Source of the DNA: Calendula officinalis
Lineage: Eukaryota > Streptophyta > Magnoliopsida > Asterales > Asteraceae
Direction of reading: 5' to 3'
DNA length: 64,000 nucleotides
Assembly: GCA_963853835.1 (NCBI GenBank)
Contig: OY970820.1
Coordinates: 71,420,909 to 71,484,908, forward strand
Shown here: positions 1 to 10,977 of the stretch, one piece after another
Position numbering within the stretch: position 1 is the first letter of the stretch
Layout: each line of letters opens with the position of its first letter
Position numbers and translations under genes: made by a program
Notes under the pieces: model-generated
What the model was told of the DNA's origin: nothing
The model's database searches: none
Seen by the model: the letters and a program-made list of their open reading frames with translations, nothing else

Positions 1-272
1 ATCCACCTCTATCAAAACTCCCTATATTTGAAGTGAGAGGGTATCCCCTCTATCAATGCCTTTATCCATTAACCTCACACATCCTTCACTAATTTTCTTT
101 TGTGATGTAAAATAAATTAATTAAAAATATGATTTCTATGGGTCCCATTAGTTTTAGAGGGATTGATAGAGTTTATGGTTGGAGTTGAAGTTATGTTTAG
201 AGTGGATGGACCCACCAATTATAGAGATAGAGTGAGTTTTATAGAGTTTATGGTTGGAGATGCTCTTACACA
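1..272. mobile_element. right part of a MITE-like element, cut by the window edge
   Basis: The stretch holds an internal inverted pair (CCTCTATCAATGCC near 51 and GGGATTGATAGAG near 158). It ends in GGTTGGAGATGCTCTTA, a TIR-like end common in small plant DNA elements. The matching left end would lie before base 1, so superfamily and target duplication cannot be judged. The call rests on pattern only. Confidence 0.3.
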
Positions 273-1740
273 TTGTTGTTGAATTTCTGCTATATATTTG
301 TGGTTAGTTTTGATTTTTCCATGAAACTGACTTTCTTTTTAACAGAGTTATGCTCTTTTACTTTTTAATGTCTACCCAAACAGATAAAGAAAACTTTACA
401 AGGTTAAATGAGTCATTTTCAACCGTTTCCAGACAAAAAAAATGAGTTATTTTCATTATTCAGATGGAATGATTCAGATGCATAACCAAACAACAACTTT
501 TTATTGAGAGACATATTCATACAGAGTTTCTGTATCATTCATATCTCTATACTATTCAGATATTAATTATTCAGAGGCTACCAAACATCACCTAAAACAA
601 TGGTGAATTTGTTAACACGTGAGTTATGTTTCTAATTAAAAAGGATCATAATAATTCGTCTACCTACTCATGGCTAAAACTAACGTCTTTTGTTAATACA
701 TGCGCATGCACGCCATATGTATTAATAAGAAGGATGTTCAAATTTTGCAATACTCCAATATTTCACTCGGGAACCCATAATACCAATTTTTTTTGTAAAA
801 CCTAATTTCTTACCATTATTTTTTTCAAACTTTTTTTTTTTGTTTTTTTGTTTATAACAAGCCACCGAGCTGGATGGTCAAACTTATCCTTGAATTGTAT
901 GCAATTTAGTCAATTCTGACCAATTCCATTAATTTCTTACCTAGAAATAATATGTTGCCATTAATTGATTACTAATAGTCTAGAATTGACGAATGCTGGC
1001 CCCTCCATGAAAAAGTGAATTGCCAACTTGAACAAAATCTTTGAAATGTAAATATGGTGTTTAATAAAAGTATGGATGATTATGAAGTTTATGACGAATA
1101 ATATTTGTTTTATTTTTTTGTGTTTTAATGAGCTTTTTCTTTAACATAAGAAACAATCGCCGAAAAACCTCAGAGAAAGAGAAAAAGTGTGGGAGGATGG
1201 GTTTTGTGTTAGTCGACTGCGGAACAAGAAATGCCATTAGCCGAGTGTTTTGGTGTTGTTTCCCAACATATATAGCGAAACGGGAACCGACTAATCCGAC
1301 GACTCATTTTGGCAACGAATCCTTGATAATTAAGTTCAACAAAAGTATGTCGAGCTCACACAACAAAGACATGCATGTTTACGGACAGAGCCGGTCTGTT
1401 GGTTTTTGGTATCCTGAGCGAGATGAGAAATTTATGCCCGATACTTGTATCATAAAATAGACAAAACATACATATAAATCTTTTTATAAAAACAATAATG
1501 AAGAAAATTTTATTGTTAAACAAAAACAATAGTAATAGATGTGTAATACCAACCAAAACCTACAAAAATACCCAAAATGATGACTTCTTGCATTTTTTGA
1601 AGCAAACACGTCAATTATTAGGGGGGGATCATTACTTTTATTTTCAACCAGTTCATTATTGTCACACTAAAATTTTGAGTTCTAACTAAAAATTTGCTCA
1701 TAGACCGTCTTAAACATAATTTAAACTAAACAGATAGTAT
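273..1740. other. gene-free stretch, no recognised feature
   Basis: AT-rich sequence with T-rich runs near 788-850. Short open frames occur (for example 1128-1460, +), but none resembles a known family or shows convincing coding character. I see no gene or complete element. Confidence 0.5.
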
Positions 1741-1977
1741 TTTATTTATTATTATATATATTTTTGAACGCTAAGTTAGTAAGTTAGTAGTTCGAGCCTA
1801 GATAGTGACATCCACAATGGGCAGTATGTCTTCCCTCGAACCATCCACCTGTGGGAATAAACCATACCACCTTTTTATCTCCAAGTTGTGTCTCCAACAA
1901 GGCTTGAACCCAAGACCTCTTGAAGGAAAACATAAGAATATTCTTGATGGCCAATTGATCTAAACCAATTGGTTAAG
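1741..1977 (-). mobile_element. tRNA-derived SINE with target duplication
   Basis: Read on the minus strand, the element starts near TCTTAACCAATTGG. It has an A-box-like TAGATCAATTGG (about 1951-1962) and a B-box GGGTTCAAGCC (about 1901-1911), the internal RNA polymerase III promoter layout of tRNA-derived SINEs. It ends in an A/T-rich tail. A 9-bp direct repeat, agatagtat, flanks it at 1732-1740 and 1978-1986, as expected for LINE-assisted insertion. About 237 bp, a usual SINE size. SINEs encode no protein and depend on a LINE reverse transcriptase in trans. Confidence 0.75.
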
Positions 1978-1986
1978 AGATAGTAT

Positions 1987-2854
1987 ATAACAATAAGATT
2001 TTAGCAAAGAAAGATACAACCTTAATTCAAGAAGCCAAGCAAGATACAACTTGACTACCTCCTCCAATTTTTGTTGACTTTTGAATATTCAAAGTCAGTC
2101 CGTCAAAAACGTTGCCAAGATCAATTTCTATAATGAAATCACAAAATTACTTGATTTTTCAATCTCATGCTTCAATCAAGGGAGATGATTCTTGTATAAC
2201 TCCTTTTATAAATGTAGAGCAATTATAAGTAAAATGACAAATATATCATTCATCGTTTTAATAAAAGTAAATTGTTAACTATTACACTAAGGACAATGGT
2301 TAAGAAAATATTTTAAGCTTTAAAAAGTTGAAATTAACTAATAAAAAGCACCCAATGCATTTTATTAACCACTCATCCTTTATACCAGTAAAAGCTTATC
2401 GCCTTATCGGATCCTTCCAAAACAGAGCAAACCGTCATCACTTCAAATCGCACTGCCACCAGTCCACCACCCCCTCATCATCCCGTCAAAACCAAACTAC
2501 CATTGTGGTCTCCACCCCCTCACCAACACTGGAGAAGAAGACCGAGAGGGAAAGGCGTCAGCAATGCACTTTTGTGGTATGAATATATTAGTTTATAGAT
2601 ATGATTGTTAACCCGCCACGAAGCGCCACGTGCTTCTCGTAATATATGTTTCTAGTAGCATATATGTTATGTTTCTAACATAACAATGCACTTTTATATT
2701 TGTCCAGGCTTATTTATGGTAAAAATTTTTGTCCCAATTGGTCAATAAAAGATGGTTTGTGTCATTCGACAACCTGATAAACATGGCAGTAACTTGCTGA
2801 TGTGATATGTATTATTTTGAAATTGTAGCAATGACTAAGGGAAAAGAATGGTAC
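1987..2854. other. gene-free stretch between SINE and CesA fragment
   Basis: No complete gene or element is recognised. About 2400-2580 is somewhat richer in C and has an open frame on the plus strand with no recognisable domain. The minus strand was checked for the next CesA exon, which should lie here if the fragment below were part of a whole gene, and it was not found. Confidence 0.4.
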
Positions 2855-3165
2855 CTCTCGCATGATAAACTTCCCAGTGAGCAAGCAAATGGGGGGTAGG
2901 GTACAATAAGCAAAAAGTGGGAGAGAAGTGAAGGAATAAATGATTGTGTAGACATAAGCAAACCTCTCAAGCCACTTGAGATTACCAACTTATAATTATA
3001 CAAAAGCGGGCTATGTTGGCTGAAAAAGATCTCAACCGAACCAAAAGCCCAACGGAGAACTTGGTTAAGACGATCCAAAAGATTAATAGGGGCCGACCCT
3101 TTAAATGCGGGTCGTTTTGGCATACAATATAAATCCTCTGTGATTGACCCATAAATCCAGCCCAA
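2855..3165 (-). pseudogene. cellulose synthase catalytic subunit (CesA) exon fragment
   Basis: The minus strand encodes the CesA C-terminal region. GWIYGSITED comes first, then YCMPKRPAFKGSAPINL and RLNQVLRWAFGSVEIFFS. After a frame change near 2990 it reads LKWLERFAYV, SLPLFAYCTLP and CLLTGKFIM. In living CesA proteins this is the stretch between the QxxRW-proximal part of the catalytic domain and the first C-terminal membrane helices, acting at the plasma membrane in cellulose synthesis. About 14 codons that normally separate ITED from YCMP are missing. Splice-like edges survive: CAG just before TTGGGCTGG (acceptor side) and GAG/GTACC (donor side). That suggests a duplicated genomic piece, not a retrocopy. 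The single exon, deletion and frameshift make it a dead fragment. Family identity is strong; the exact CesA member cannot be told. Confidence 0.85.
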
Positions 3166-3970
3166 CTGCATTGTAAATACACTTCAGTGTTAGTAGATTT
3201 TTTACAAGTATGAAAATTAAGTAATGCGGTTTTGTTTATATAAAATGACGGGTATTTTTACCTCCAACCCCCATTCCGTTTTGTCTTCCTACCCACAACT
3301 AATGACATGAATAGCTTCTTTAAGAAGTAATTAACAAGTAATCAATTGGATACACAGATCGGACATGCAAAAATGGCTAATGAGTTGATTAATTGAAGTC
3401 AACATTGGGAAACAAAGTTAGCATATCAAAGGAAAATTCTAACATAAATGAAACCATATCAATATTGTCCATAAACTGATTCAATTCGTGAAAACGCAAC
3501 ACAAACTAGAAAAATCTAACAGGTCATTCAAATTTAGGAGTAAAACATAGATGAATGTCACCAAAGAATCGAAGCCAGTAATGATTATTCATTCTCCTTG
3601 AACCATCAAATCATTACGGTTTTAAACAAAACAATGTAAATATGGTGAAACCAAAATTATCTCAAACATAATGGCACTGAGCGTGAATTCTTCCATGGAT
3701 TTAGAGTTCTACGCAACCAACCATCCCAGAATGATGCTAAAACGGAGAAAGACAATTGAATGGAATTTTTTCAATTTGATTATGTTATTTGAAATCACGA
3801 TAATCCGAAATTCAGTTTTTTAGTTTTAAACAAATCTGATTATTTGTTTAGTTAATAACTAAAATATAAATAATCAGTTTTCAAAAAACAATAACTATCA
3901 ATACTTTTCCAAAATTTCATTTCAGATGCTCAAATTGTAAAAAATTAGTTTTTTGAATATTTACTTATTA
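3166..3970. other. gene-free stretch, no recognised feature
   Basis: AT-rich intergenic DNA between the CesA fragment and the Stowaway-type MITE. I checked the minus strand for an upstream CesA exon and saw none. Confidence 0.5.
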
Positions 3971-4233
3971 CTCCCTCCGTCCCACAAAAAAGTTCCCATT
4001 TCCCCTCTAAATTTTGTCCCACAAAAAAGTTCCCATTTCTCAAATGGTGAGGTACCACTTAATAAAATAATATTAAAACTATGGACCCCACCACTAATTA
4101 TCTTCTAAAAGCACTTTCTCTCTCCAGAAAACTTTATATTTTAATCAAAATATAACCATGGACCCCACCACTAACTCTCTCCTAAATACTTGTGCCCATT
4201 AGAAATGGGAACTTTTTTGTGGGACGGAGGGAG
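3971..4233. mobile_element. Stowaway-type (Tc1/mariner) MITE, TA target site
   Basis: Long terminal inverted repeats begin CTCCCTCCGTCCC and end GGGACGGAGGGAG, flanked by TA on both sides (3969-3970 and 4234-4235). At about 263 bp with no ORF it is a typical non-autonomous Stowaway-like element. The two ends match for about 30 bases (AAAAAAGTTCCCATTT follows the CTCCCTCCGTCCC), so it is well preserved. Confidence 0.9.
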
Positions 4234-4254
4234 TATAAATTATTTGTAAGGGGA

Positions 4255-4375
4255 TGATTTTGGTACCACATCTTTTAATCTCCACACCACAATTGTTGCT
4301 TTATACACTTGTACAGTATACAGTAATACTTGTACAATATGCAGTAATACTTGTATGATGTGGTATATGAATCAA
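4255..4375. mobile_element. small inverted-repeat element, TACCACATC ends (copy 1)
   Basis: The left side reads TTTGGTACCACATC and the right side GATGTGGTATATG, an inverted pair around an AT-rich core with repeated ACTTGTACA-like words. A similar unit lies at 10598-10712. It looks like a short MITE, but no clear target duplication was found. It lies upstream of the calcineurin B-like gene and might sit in its promoter region. Confidence 0.35.
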
Positions 4376-4734
4376 AATATATGGTAAATTTATCAATTCT
4401 CTTATTTGTATTTTCAAAACACACAATAAATTGATTTGAACTTTTACTATCAGTTACAATAAATTGATTTATATGTTGTAAATTGACAGGATTTGATGGG
4501 AGATAGTCAATATGTCATCACCCACCTAAAAAGTGAAAAGCGATTTGGTCAAAAGTCAAAACTTTCCCAAATCCACTTTCAAGATCACAGCTTAACGAAT
4601 TTCTTGATTGTTGTTGATGTTGGTTTGCTGCTCACCAAATCACTCCCATATATTGCCCCAAATCTCACACATTTAAATAACTAAATTAGGGTTCTTCCAT
4701 CTCCTCGAATTTAGCGAAACAGCTGGTCGAAATC

Positions 4735-5708
4735 ATGGGCAACACATCGTCAATGCTCACTCAATATGACATCGAAGAAGTCCAGGAGCATTGCAACGAC
4801 ACTTGTAAGTGATCAAGTAGTCGTTTAACTGGTTTCAAAATTTGTAAACTGAATTAATTTAGGGTTCAATTGATTGTAGTTTCGCAACAAGAGATCGTTT
4901 CGTTGTACCAAAGGTTTTGTCAGTTGGATCGTAATAGTGGCGGATTCATCTCTGCTGACGAATTCCTTTCTGTGCCGGAGTTCGCTGTCAATCCCCTGTC
5001 TCAGGTTTAAATCACTGTGACATTAAACTAATCATCAAAGTATAAATTTTAATGACTTTTGATTTCTTGTGTCAGCGGTTATTCAGGATGATTGACGGAT
5101 TGAATTTTAAGGAGTTTGTGGCATTTTTGTCTGCATTTAGTTCTCGTGCCACCTTACAACATAAAGTGGAATGTAATTACCTTGTCTTAATTTGTGATAA
5201 TTTTACATATTTAAGGATAATAATTATGATAAATAATGGATGGATTTTGCAGTCATATTTAAGGTTTATGATTCTGATGGCAATGGGAAGGTTGCATTCT
5301 CTGATTTGTTAGACGTTTTACGGGATTTAACAGGGCAGTTCATTTCTGAACAACAAAGGGAGGTGAGTTTATAACAACCTAACTGTCAATTCATTTCTAT
5401 AAGTTGATATTTTATATAATTATCTGAATAATCTTTCTACAGCTTGTTCTGACACAAGTTCTCCAGGAAGCCGGTTACAAAAAAGATTCTTTATTAGTTC
5501 AATCCGACTTCATCAAGGTGATCTAACTCAATTTCTTTGCACTTTGCAAGCGGGTTTTTGTCACTAATACGGTTTTCATTTTAATAATTTTTGGTTTAGA
5601 AAGATGAATTATTTGTTTGGTAACTACATAATAAAGATTTATGCTTCTTAACTGCAGATTCTCGGCAACAGTGGGTTGAAGATGGAAGTTGAGGTTCCCG
5701 TGGACTAG
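4735..5708 (+). CDS. calcineurin B-like EF-hand protein, six exons
   Basis: Exons 4735-4804, 4880-5004, 5076-5172, 5253-5362, 5443-5517 and 5658-5708 have GT-AG introns and join in frame to 175 codons plus stop. The protein starts MGNTSSM, a good N-myristoylation signal, as in calcineurin B regulatory subunits. EF-hand 1 reads LDRNSGGFISADEF. The second hand lacks its calcium loop and reads FRMIDGLNFKEF. EF-hand 3 is canonical (YDSDGNGKVAFSDL). The fourth is degenerate (AGYKKDSLLVQSDF). Length and order fit the plant family of calcineurin B-like calcium-binding EF-hand proteins (about 170-175 residues), distinct from the longer CBL sensors that work with CIPK kinases. Plants lack a clear calcineurin A, so the partner is unknown. 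Likely a membrane-associated calcium sensor. The gene looks intact; AAATTAGGGTTC just upstream is typical plant 5' UTR. Confidence 0.9.
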
Positions 5709-7128
5709 TTGGAGATATGGAATAGCTACTTGTATTATGTAGTCTAAACAACCATTTTTATCTCTAGTTTCCAATGTGTGGATCCAATTTTAATTTTATT
5801 TGTGTCCTCCATGAGTATTAACATGATTAATTGAGCACAAAAAAACAAGTCATTTAGTTGGTATGACCTAAGGTTTTTCACATTTTTGTTTTGTTACACG
5901 ACACACTTTTGCCGGAGATTTTTTGAATATACAGTCTTATATAGAGGTATAATTGTTTACATATCATCCTATTAGAATTAGAATTTGTTTGTAAAAATGT
6001 ATTGCAGAAAGTTAACTCAGCTACATCTGTTTTGTGAGGAAAAAAACTTTTTTTTTTTTGTCTTGTATTATCTTGTCATAATAAATGAAAGGTTGATTGT
6101 ATGCAGATGAATTTTGATTGTGTACATATCACACATGGTCTTTTCGGACATTACACAGTCACCATCTTGTTCAATTCTTTGACAAGATACTTATCAATAA
6201 AGTTTTCTAAAAAGTAAAAATACAACATATCAAAGGAAAATGCAGAAAACTAGTAACAGAATTCCAGATTTGAAGGAAAAAGTTACTAAAAGAATTGTTA
6301 TATATTTATTCCATCACAAAGCAACGATATCATTTGTTGATCCAGTGCATTCTTTAGTAACAATTTTGACACACTGTGATTAACCTTACGAATGTCTTGT
6401 AACAAGCATCTGATGACACTTAACTCAGTATGGTAGTTTTGAACATTGTCTTATACAGATGAAAAGGGATTCTCTAAATAGTAGATAACTTGACTAGAAT
6501 TACAGACCTGATCTACATACACAAACTGTTAACTTGCAGAATCAAGAATCACATTTGACTTCTGACTATACATACCCCAGAGTCAATAGCCAAACCATAA
6601 ATATATCACAAACCAACCCCAAATCACATAGGGCCTGGATAAACCATATGCAACCTCAACTGAACCAAACATCACCGGAAAAAATATGCCACAAGCAGGG
6701 TCTAATGAAACAAGACCTTTTGCACCATTACAAGTTCAAATTACTCACACTCAAGGCCATAAGAACATAACAAAGGAGCAGCGCATATCTTGAGCCTATA
6801 GCACATTCACTGATATAACTAAATAATCAAACCATCCATAGTCAATGAGAATATTTATATTATATAGTTTGTCTATAGTTATATGATAAACATATGAAAA
6901 CCATAATACAATCAAGAATCTAGAATTCATGTATCAATCATAATCCACAGAGAAATCAAACTTCCATCAACAACACATAAATCCAGCTCTAATACATCAT
7001 CAGAAATTCAGATCCAGTGCATCTGATTCTAGATATCAAAATCATGATTACGTTTCTATATACACATGCAATAATTCCTCAAATCGCTTCTACAGCTTGT
7101 ATCACTAAGAAAATCGGGATACAAAAAC
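5709..7128. other. gene-free stretch between two genes
   Basis: This holds the 3' flank of the calcineurin B-like gene and, at its right end, the 3' flank of the convergent minus-strand phosphatase inhibitor. No ORF with recognisable coding content is seen. The only notable feature is the left copy of a 25-bp direct repeat at 6581-6605 (right copy 7537-7561). Confidence 0.5.
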
Positions 7129-7561
7129 CTAGCTCGTCGATGCTCCGTCGTGCTCCTTCTTCGATCCGGCACAATCATGATCATGATTGTGATAGTCCTC
7201 ATCGTCGCTAGAATCTTCATCGAAAGGTTTTTCTTTGTGAAAGATGCAACATTTTTTCGAGCTCTTGTTTTGAAGGAATTCGTTATCGACGGTACCTTCT
7301 TTCCATGTCACCTTCTTCTTCCTTGGATTGAGCGTTAACGTTAGGGTTGTTGTCTGCGATGGAGCTGTATTTTCTAGGGTTATGGTAGAGGTGGTTGTTG
7401 ATGATGCCGATTGCCTCGCAGGTCTCGCCATTTTCGCCTTCTTGAAGATTCTAGGGTTTGATGTGTATGATTTACGAATTTGAGGGAAAGAGGTATATAT
7501 TTGTGCGCAGCGGAATTCGATGTTCTATACATACCCAGTCAATAGCCAAACCATAAATATA
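6581..7561. repeat. 25-bp direct repeat flanking the PP1 inhibitor gene
   Basis: The word agtcaatagccaaaccataa, continuing into atata, occurs at 6581-6605 and again at 7537-7561. The nearby upstream words (ctatacatacccc) also match with a two-base difference. The pair brackets the intronless gene at 7129-7431. It may be a duplicated junction from the event that placed the gene here, or a local duplication; the sequence alone does not decide. Confidence 0.6.
7129..7431 (-). CDS. type 1 protein phosphatase inhibitor, PPP1R11/Inhibitor-3 family
   Basis: Intronless 100-residue protein. It has the family core: a PP1-docking segment KKVTWKEGTVDNE (residues about 39-51, with the RVxF-type KVTW), then SSKKCCIFHKEKPFDE and an acidic DSSDDEDY run, and a His/Cys-containing tail HNHDHDC. 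In animals and plants this family binds and inhibits protein phosphatase 1, and the human member also has ubiquitin-ligase activity through its Cys-rich part. The ATG follows a CTAGAATC-type leader; the protein ends in DGASTS. Length fits the plant family (about 100-110 residues). It looks functional. The N-terminal Ser/Thr-rich stretch (residues 1-35) is low complexity, as usual in the family. Confidence 0.9.
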   Translation of the reverse strand: MARPARQSASSTTTSTITLENTAPSQTTTLTLTLNPRKKKVTWKEGTVDNEFLQNKSSKKCCIFHKEKPFDEDSSDDEDYHNHDHDCAGSKKEHDGASTS

Positions 7562-7781
7562 AATGGTACGATGCCGTATTGAAAAGTTTATTCCGACAAT
7601 TTTCTCATTTTGTTACTTTTTACATAATAGTCCCACAAGTAAGAGTTATCATAATTGGAACCACCAAAGTTTTCTGATTAGTTAATAAGAGTCACTGATT
7701 CATATACGGGGCACCCGGGTTTCGAATATTTGTTTTAAGCGCGGATCTTGGTTCTTGCAATGCTCCAGGTTTTAAAATATA

Positions 7782-8087
7782 TTTCCTCCGGTATCAAAAT
7801 GAGTGAATCATTTTTCTTTTTGAGGTGTACCAAAATAAGTGAATCATTTTAATAATTTACCTTATTTGGTAAGTTTTTATATTTAAAATTACATTTTTAT
7901 CCTTACTTATCTCTCTTTAAACATCATTAAAGGTGTGGGGCTCCATCCATCTTTGTCATCTTCCTAGTAAAAGTGGGCCCATCTATTTTAATTATCCCAT
8001 TTAATTTCATTAATCTCTTATTACCTTATTTTGCCTTAAAAAATGTGAACTTTAAAGTGATTCACTTATTTTGATACGGAGGAAGTA
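7782..8087. mobile_element. MITE with Stowaway-like ends
   Basis: The left end TTCCTCCGGTATCAAAA pairs with the right end TTTTGATACGGAGGAA. Inside, AAGTGAATCATTT on the left pairs with AAAGTGATTCACTTATT on the right. About 300 bp, no ORF, flanked by TA-rich sequence. The end resembles the CTCCCTCCG family but carries a different second half. Confidence 0.75.
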
Positions 8088-8564
8088 TATTTTTCTAAGT
8101 TAATGTTCAAAAATGTTTTTAATCTGATTTATTATTTCGTATTTTTGGTCGATAATTTGTTGTTGTAGTCTGATTTGAAGATTATTTTAACTCTCAAATC
8201 ATTCAGATATATAAACAATTCAAACTTTATAATAATTATAAATGAATAAACTACTAAATACTTAGACTATTATGTAAAAAATACCTAGTCCAACTCTTTT
8301 TAGTAGCAAAAAGGAGTAACATGTTAGGGGTATTAAAATAACCGAAAACAGAAAAAACCATACTGATCCGCACGATCCAAAACCGAAACCCGACGAATAG
8401 TTGTTCAATGTCGTTCATGTTTGGTTTTTATCCTCAAATACTCGCGGTTACCCGAACCGAACCATTAATATGTATCTCAAAATAGTTTTAAATGTTTTTC
8501 ATTGTCTTTTTTCATTCTTTAAATGATATAAAATCTTTTCTTGTAAACACATGTTACGCATTTA
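8088..8564. other. gene-free stretch, no recognised feature
   Basis: AT-rich sequence with words such as ACCGAAAC and CCCGAACCGAACC typical of repeat debris. No gene or complete element could be defined. Confidence 0.4.
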
Positions 8565-8889
8565 GGCCCCGTTTGATTAGTCGGATTGAGTTAGAATCAG
8601 ATAATAAGAATCAAAGCAGGCCGTCGTCCAACTTGAAACCTCGAAGGAGACAGAGCCGTTGTTGAAGAAAAATGCGTCAAGAGAGATTAGGGCAAAAAAA
8701 TAGACCGAGTCCGAGTATTTTTTGTTTCGGACTGGATCAACAAATTATTTGGACCGAATCTGAGAGGTGACCAAGTCCAACGAAAACTGATGTTATCAAA
8801 TGGCCTGATTCGGACTCGGACCGGGTCCGAAGATTGAAACTGAGTTAGAATTAATTCCCCAATCCGATTCCGACTAATCAAAGGGGGCC
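8565..8889. mobile_element. PIF/Harbinger-type MITE, TTA target site
   Basis: Terminal inverted repeats start GGCCCCGTTTGATTAGTCGG and end CCGACTAATCAAAGGGGGCC, flanked by TTA at 8562-8564 and 8890-8892. The 3-bp TTA duplication and the G/C-rich TIR are the hallmark of Tourist-like elements. About 325 bp with no transposase. Confidence 0.85.
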
Positions 8890-9083
8890 TTACTTATTAT
8901 GTAAGCATCACTCTATTTGAATTGTAAGGAGTACAAGTAGACCTAAGATAAAGATGAAAAAACACCACAATACAATAACACAGATCCATGCCAAATATCC
9001 TTCATATTTCATCTTCTTCTGTTTTGCCTAAAAACAACCACTAACCAATATCAAAGTACATGATTAGAATGAGTGTAAAACCA

Positions 9084-9586
9084 TTAGAAGCCAGTAACTT
9101 GTTCTGGATTAGACGTTTTGGGTTCAATCACTTGGTCAAACGATGGCATTGACTTTCCCGCCAAAAAAGACTTGAGAAGGGTGAGTGCTGCCTTGGGCTT
9201 ATGCAACGGTACTTCATGCCCCGCCCCCCTGAATGTCACAAAAGTCAACCCTTCATACTCTTGACTCCATCCTCCCACCTTTTCACACCACACCAAAATA
9301 ATGAGATACAGAATTTGTATTTATATATATTTATCAATGGAATTACCTGGCCATCTTGGTACCCGGCACGCCATGGGCTGATTGTAGTGAGGTTAAGAGC
9401 ATCTATGCTATGACGTGTAGAAGTAACCGGAATTATCGCATCTGTGTCACCAAAATAATATCTTAAAATAAAAAAATAGGTAGCATATAATTTCTGTTGA
9501 GTAGTTAGGCCTGAATCAGACATAGTTAAGCTACATTTTACTGAAATTAAGAAGAAAATTACAAAGCCCCAATTCGAAATTGACAT
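9084..9586 (-). pseudogene. serine carboxypeptidase-like C-terminal fragment, two exons
   Basis: Exon 9347-9586 and exon 9084-9278 join in frame across a 68-bp GT-AG intron to 144 codons. After a non-homologous start the protein reads FGDTDAIIPVTSTRHSID (catalytic Asp region), then SPWRAGYQDGQ, then VGGWSQEYEGLTFVTFRG and AGHEVPLHKPKAAL (catalytic His). These are the last parts of family S10 carboxypeptidases, secreted or vacuolar enzymes that cut C-terminal residues or act as acyltransferases. The catalytic-Ser half is absent. The first 42 codons (with WGFVIFFLIS) are unrelated to the family and resemble a signal or membrane segment. A possible acceptor at 9462-9463 suggests this part may be readthrough of an old intron. 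A truncated relic is most likely; a short chimeric secreted protein is possible. Confidence 0.75.
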
Positions 9587-9818
9587 TTTCCTTTTTAGGG
9601 TTTAATCTGAAATGAGGAGGGAGATGAAAATGAAGATTGATTGAGATTTGAGAGCACCAAGGATGAGTTTTAATTTGTATAATAGGTAAATTATTTATTT
9701 AATTAATTAATGATTGAAGATGGTGTAAGTGAATACTGAATAGGTAAATTATTTAATTAATTAATTATCTGAGTGCTGGAAGTGATTGAGTTAGGTTGCT
9801 TCAGATTTGTGGAGTTAA

Positions 9819-10511
9819 GGCTGGTGGGTATGGGCACCACATGTGGTGGTGCCTTTTTCTGCCATGTCATCGCCACCTCAGCAACCACACCACCACCACA
9901 CCACATCATTTGGTGGAAATACCCACCACATCACACCACACCATTTTATTTTCCATCTCCTCATTTCATTTTCATTTATTTTATAAAAGATAACCTAAAT
10001 ATTAATTTATTAATGCATGTTGTCAACAAATTATAGCAGAGTTTTAATTTTTTGTACATAGAGAAATGATTCCAATGCTGACCCAAAAAAAAGTGAACTA
10101 AAAGAAAAAAAAAATATTCCAGTTTTTTTTAATTGAAGCCCAAAAAAAGATATTTTTTAGCCCAAAAATAAAAAACTCAAAAGCCCAAAACTAAATCTAA
10201 ACACTTAAAAACCTAATAACCCAATTTATTCCTTCTTCGTGCTTCATCTTGATGGCTGCAAGAAAAAAATGGAACTCGACCTTCATCTCCCAACACAAAA
10301 ACGCAGGTACCTTCCTTTTCTTCTTCATCTCCAACGCTCATATTACCTCGAAAGTACAACCCCACGCCCGTTTCGTCCTGTGGCCGTGGCCCTCCTCCAC
10401 CAACGCGGACCCCCACGCCGTTGTGGGGGTGGTGTTCTCCTCCCCCTCCACGCCGTGCACACTGCCACATCACACCCCACGCCGGTGAGTGTGGACCCGT
10501 ACCGGACAGCC
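9819..10511. mobile_element. PIF/Harbinger-like MITE, TAA target site
   Basis: The left end GGCTGGTGGGTATGGGCACC and the reverse complement of the right end (GGCTGTCCGGTACGGGTCC) form an imperfect terminal inverted repeat. TAA flanks both sides (9816-9818 and 10512-10514). Just inside the left end is a perfect 8-bp hairpin GGCACCAC/GTGGTGCC. At 693 bp it is long for a MITE. The GC-rich half at 10330-10500 has open frames on both strands, but they look like by-products of CCNC-rich repeats. Confidence 0.6.
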
Positions 10512-10597
10512 TAACCGTTCATTGGATTCAAAGCTAGTCTAATATTTCCCTCTATTTTCCAGAAAAACATGCTTCCCATGTAAATGGGTAATTAATT

Positions 10598-10712
10598 TCT
10601 ACACCACATCTTTTGATACTTATACCACACAGTATAAGTATTATTGCAAACTGTATAAGTATATAATGCATCTCTTGTGATACATAGATTCAAACATGTG
10701 GTGTAAACATCA
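10598..10712. mobile_element. small inverted-repeat element, TACCACATC-like ends (copy 2)
   Basis: TACACCACATC on the left pairs with CATGTGGTGTAAAC on the right around an AT-rich core with TATAAGTAT words. Layout and ends resemble the unit at 4255-4375, so this appears to be a second member of the same small family. Confidence 0.35.
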
Positions 10713-10977
10713 CTCCCTATATAAATGTTTTGGTTAATCGACTGGTTAGACTGGTCGAATCAGAAAATGAAAAGATATCCGTTCTAAATGAGTGAGTTAG
10801 ATTGGTGGTTATAAATCAGTCGGAACATGATGGCTGGATATGAAAAATCTGGTTAAAACATGCAGTCGAACTGGAGAAACCAATTTTTATAAAAAAAAAT
10901 AGATAAATAAATAGACATGGATCTTTTAATATATGTTTTGAAATTTAAAAGTTTTAAGTTTAGTTGAAAATAGATCT

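Noticed and set aside
1128..1460. 110-codon open frame on the plus strand
   Set aside because: No recognisable domain, mixed composition, and surrounding AT-rich DNA with no splice context. Length is within chance for this composition.
10213..10514. Overlapping open frames on both strands rich in Gly/His/Pro
   Set aside because: They lie inside the GC-rich part of a TAA-flanked MITE and arise from CCAC/GTGG repeats. All frames are open because stop codons are rare there.
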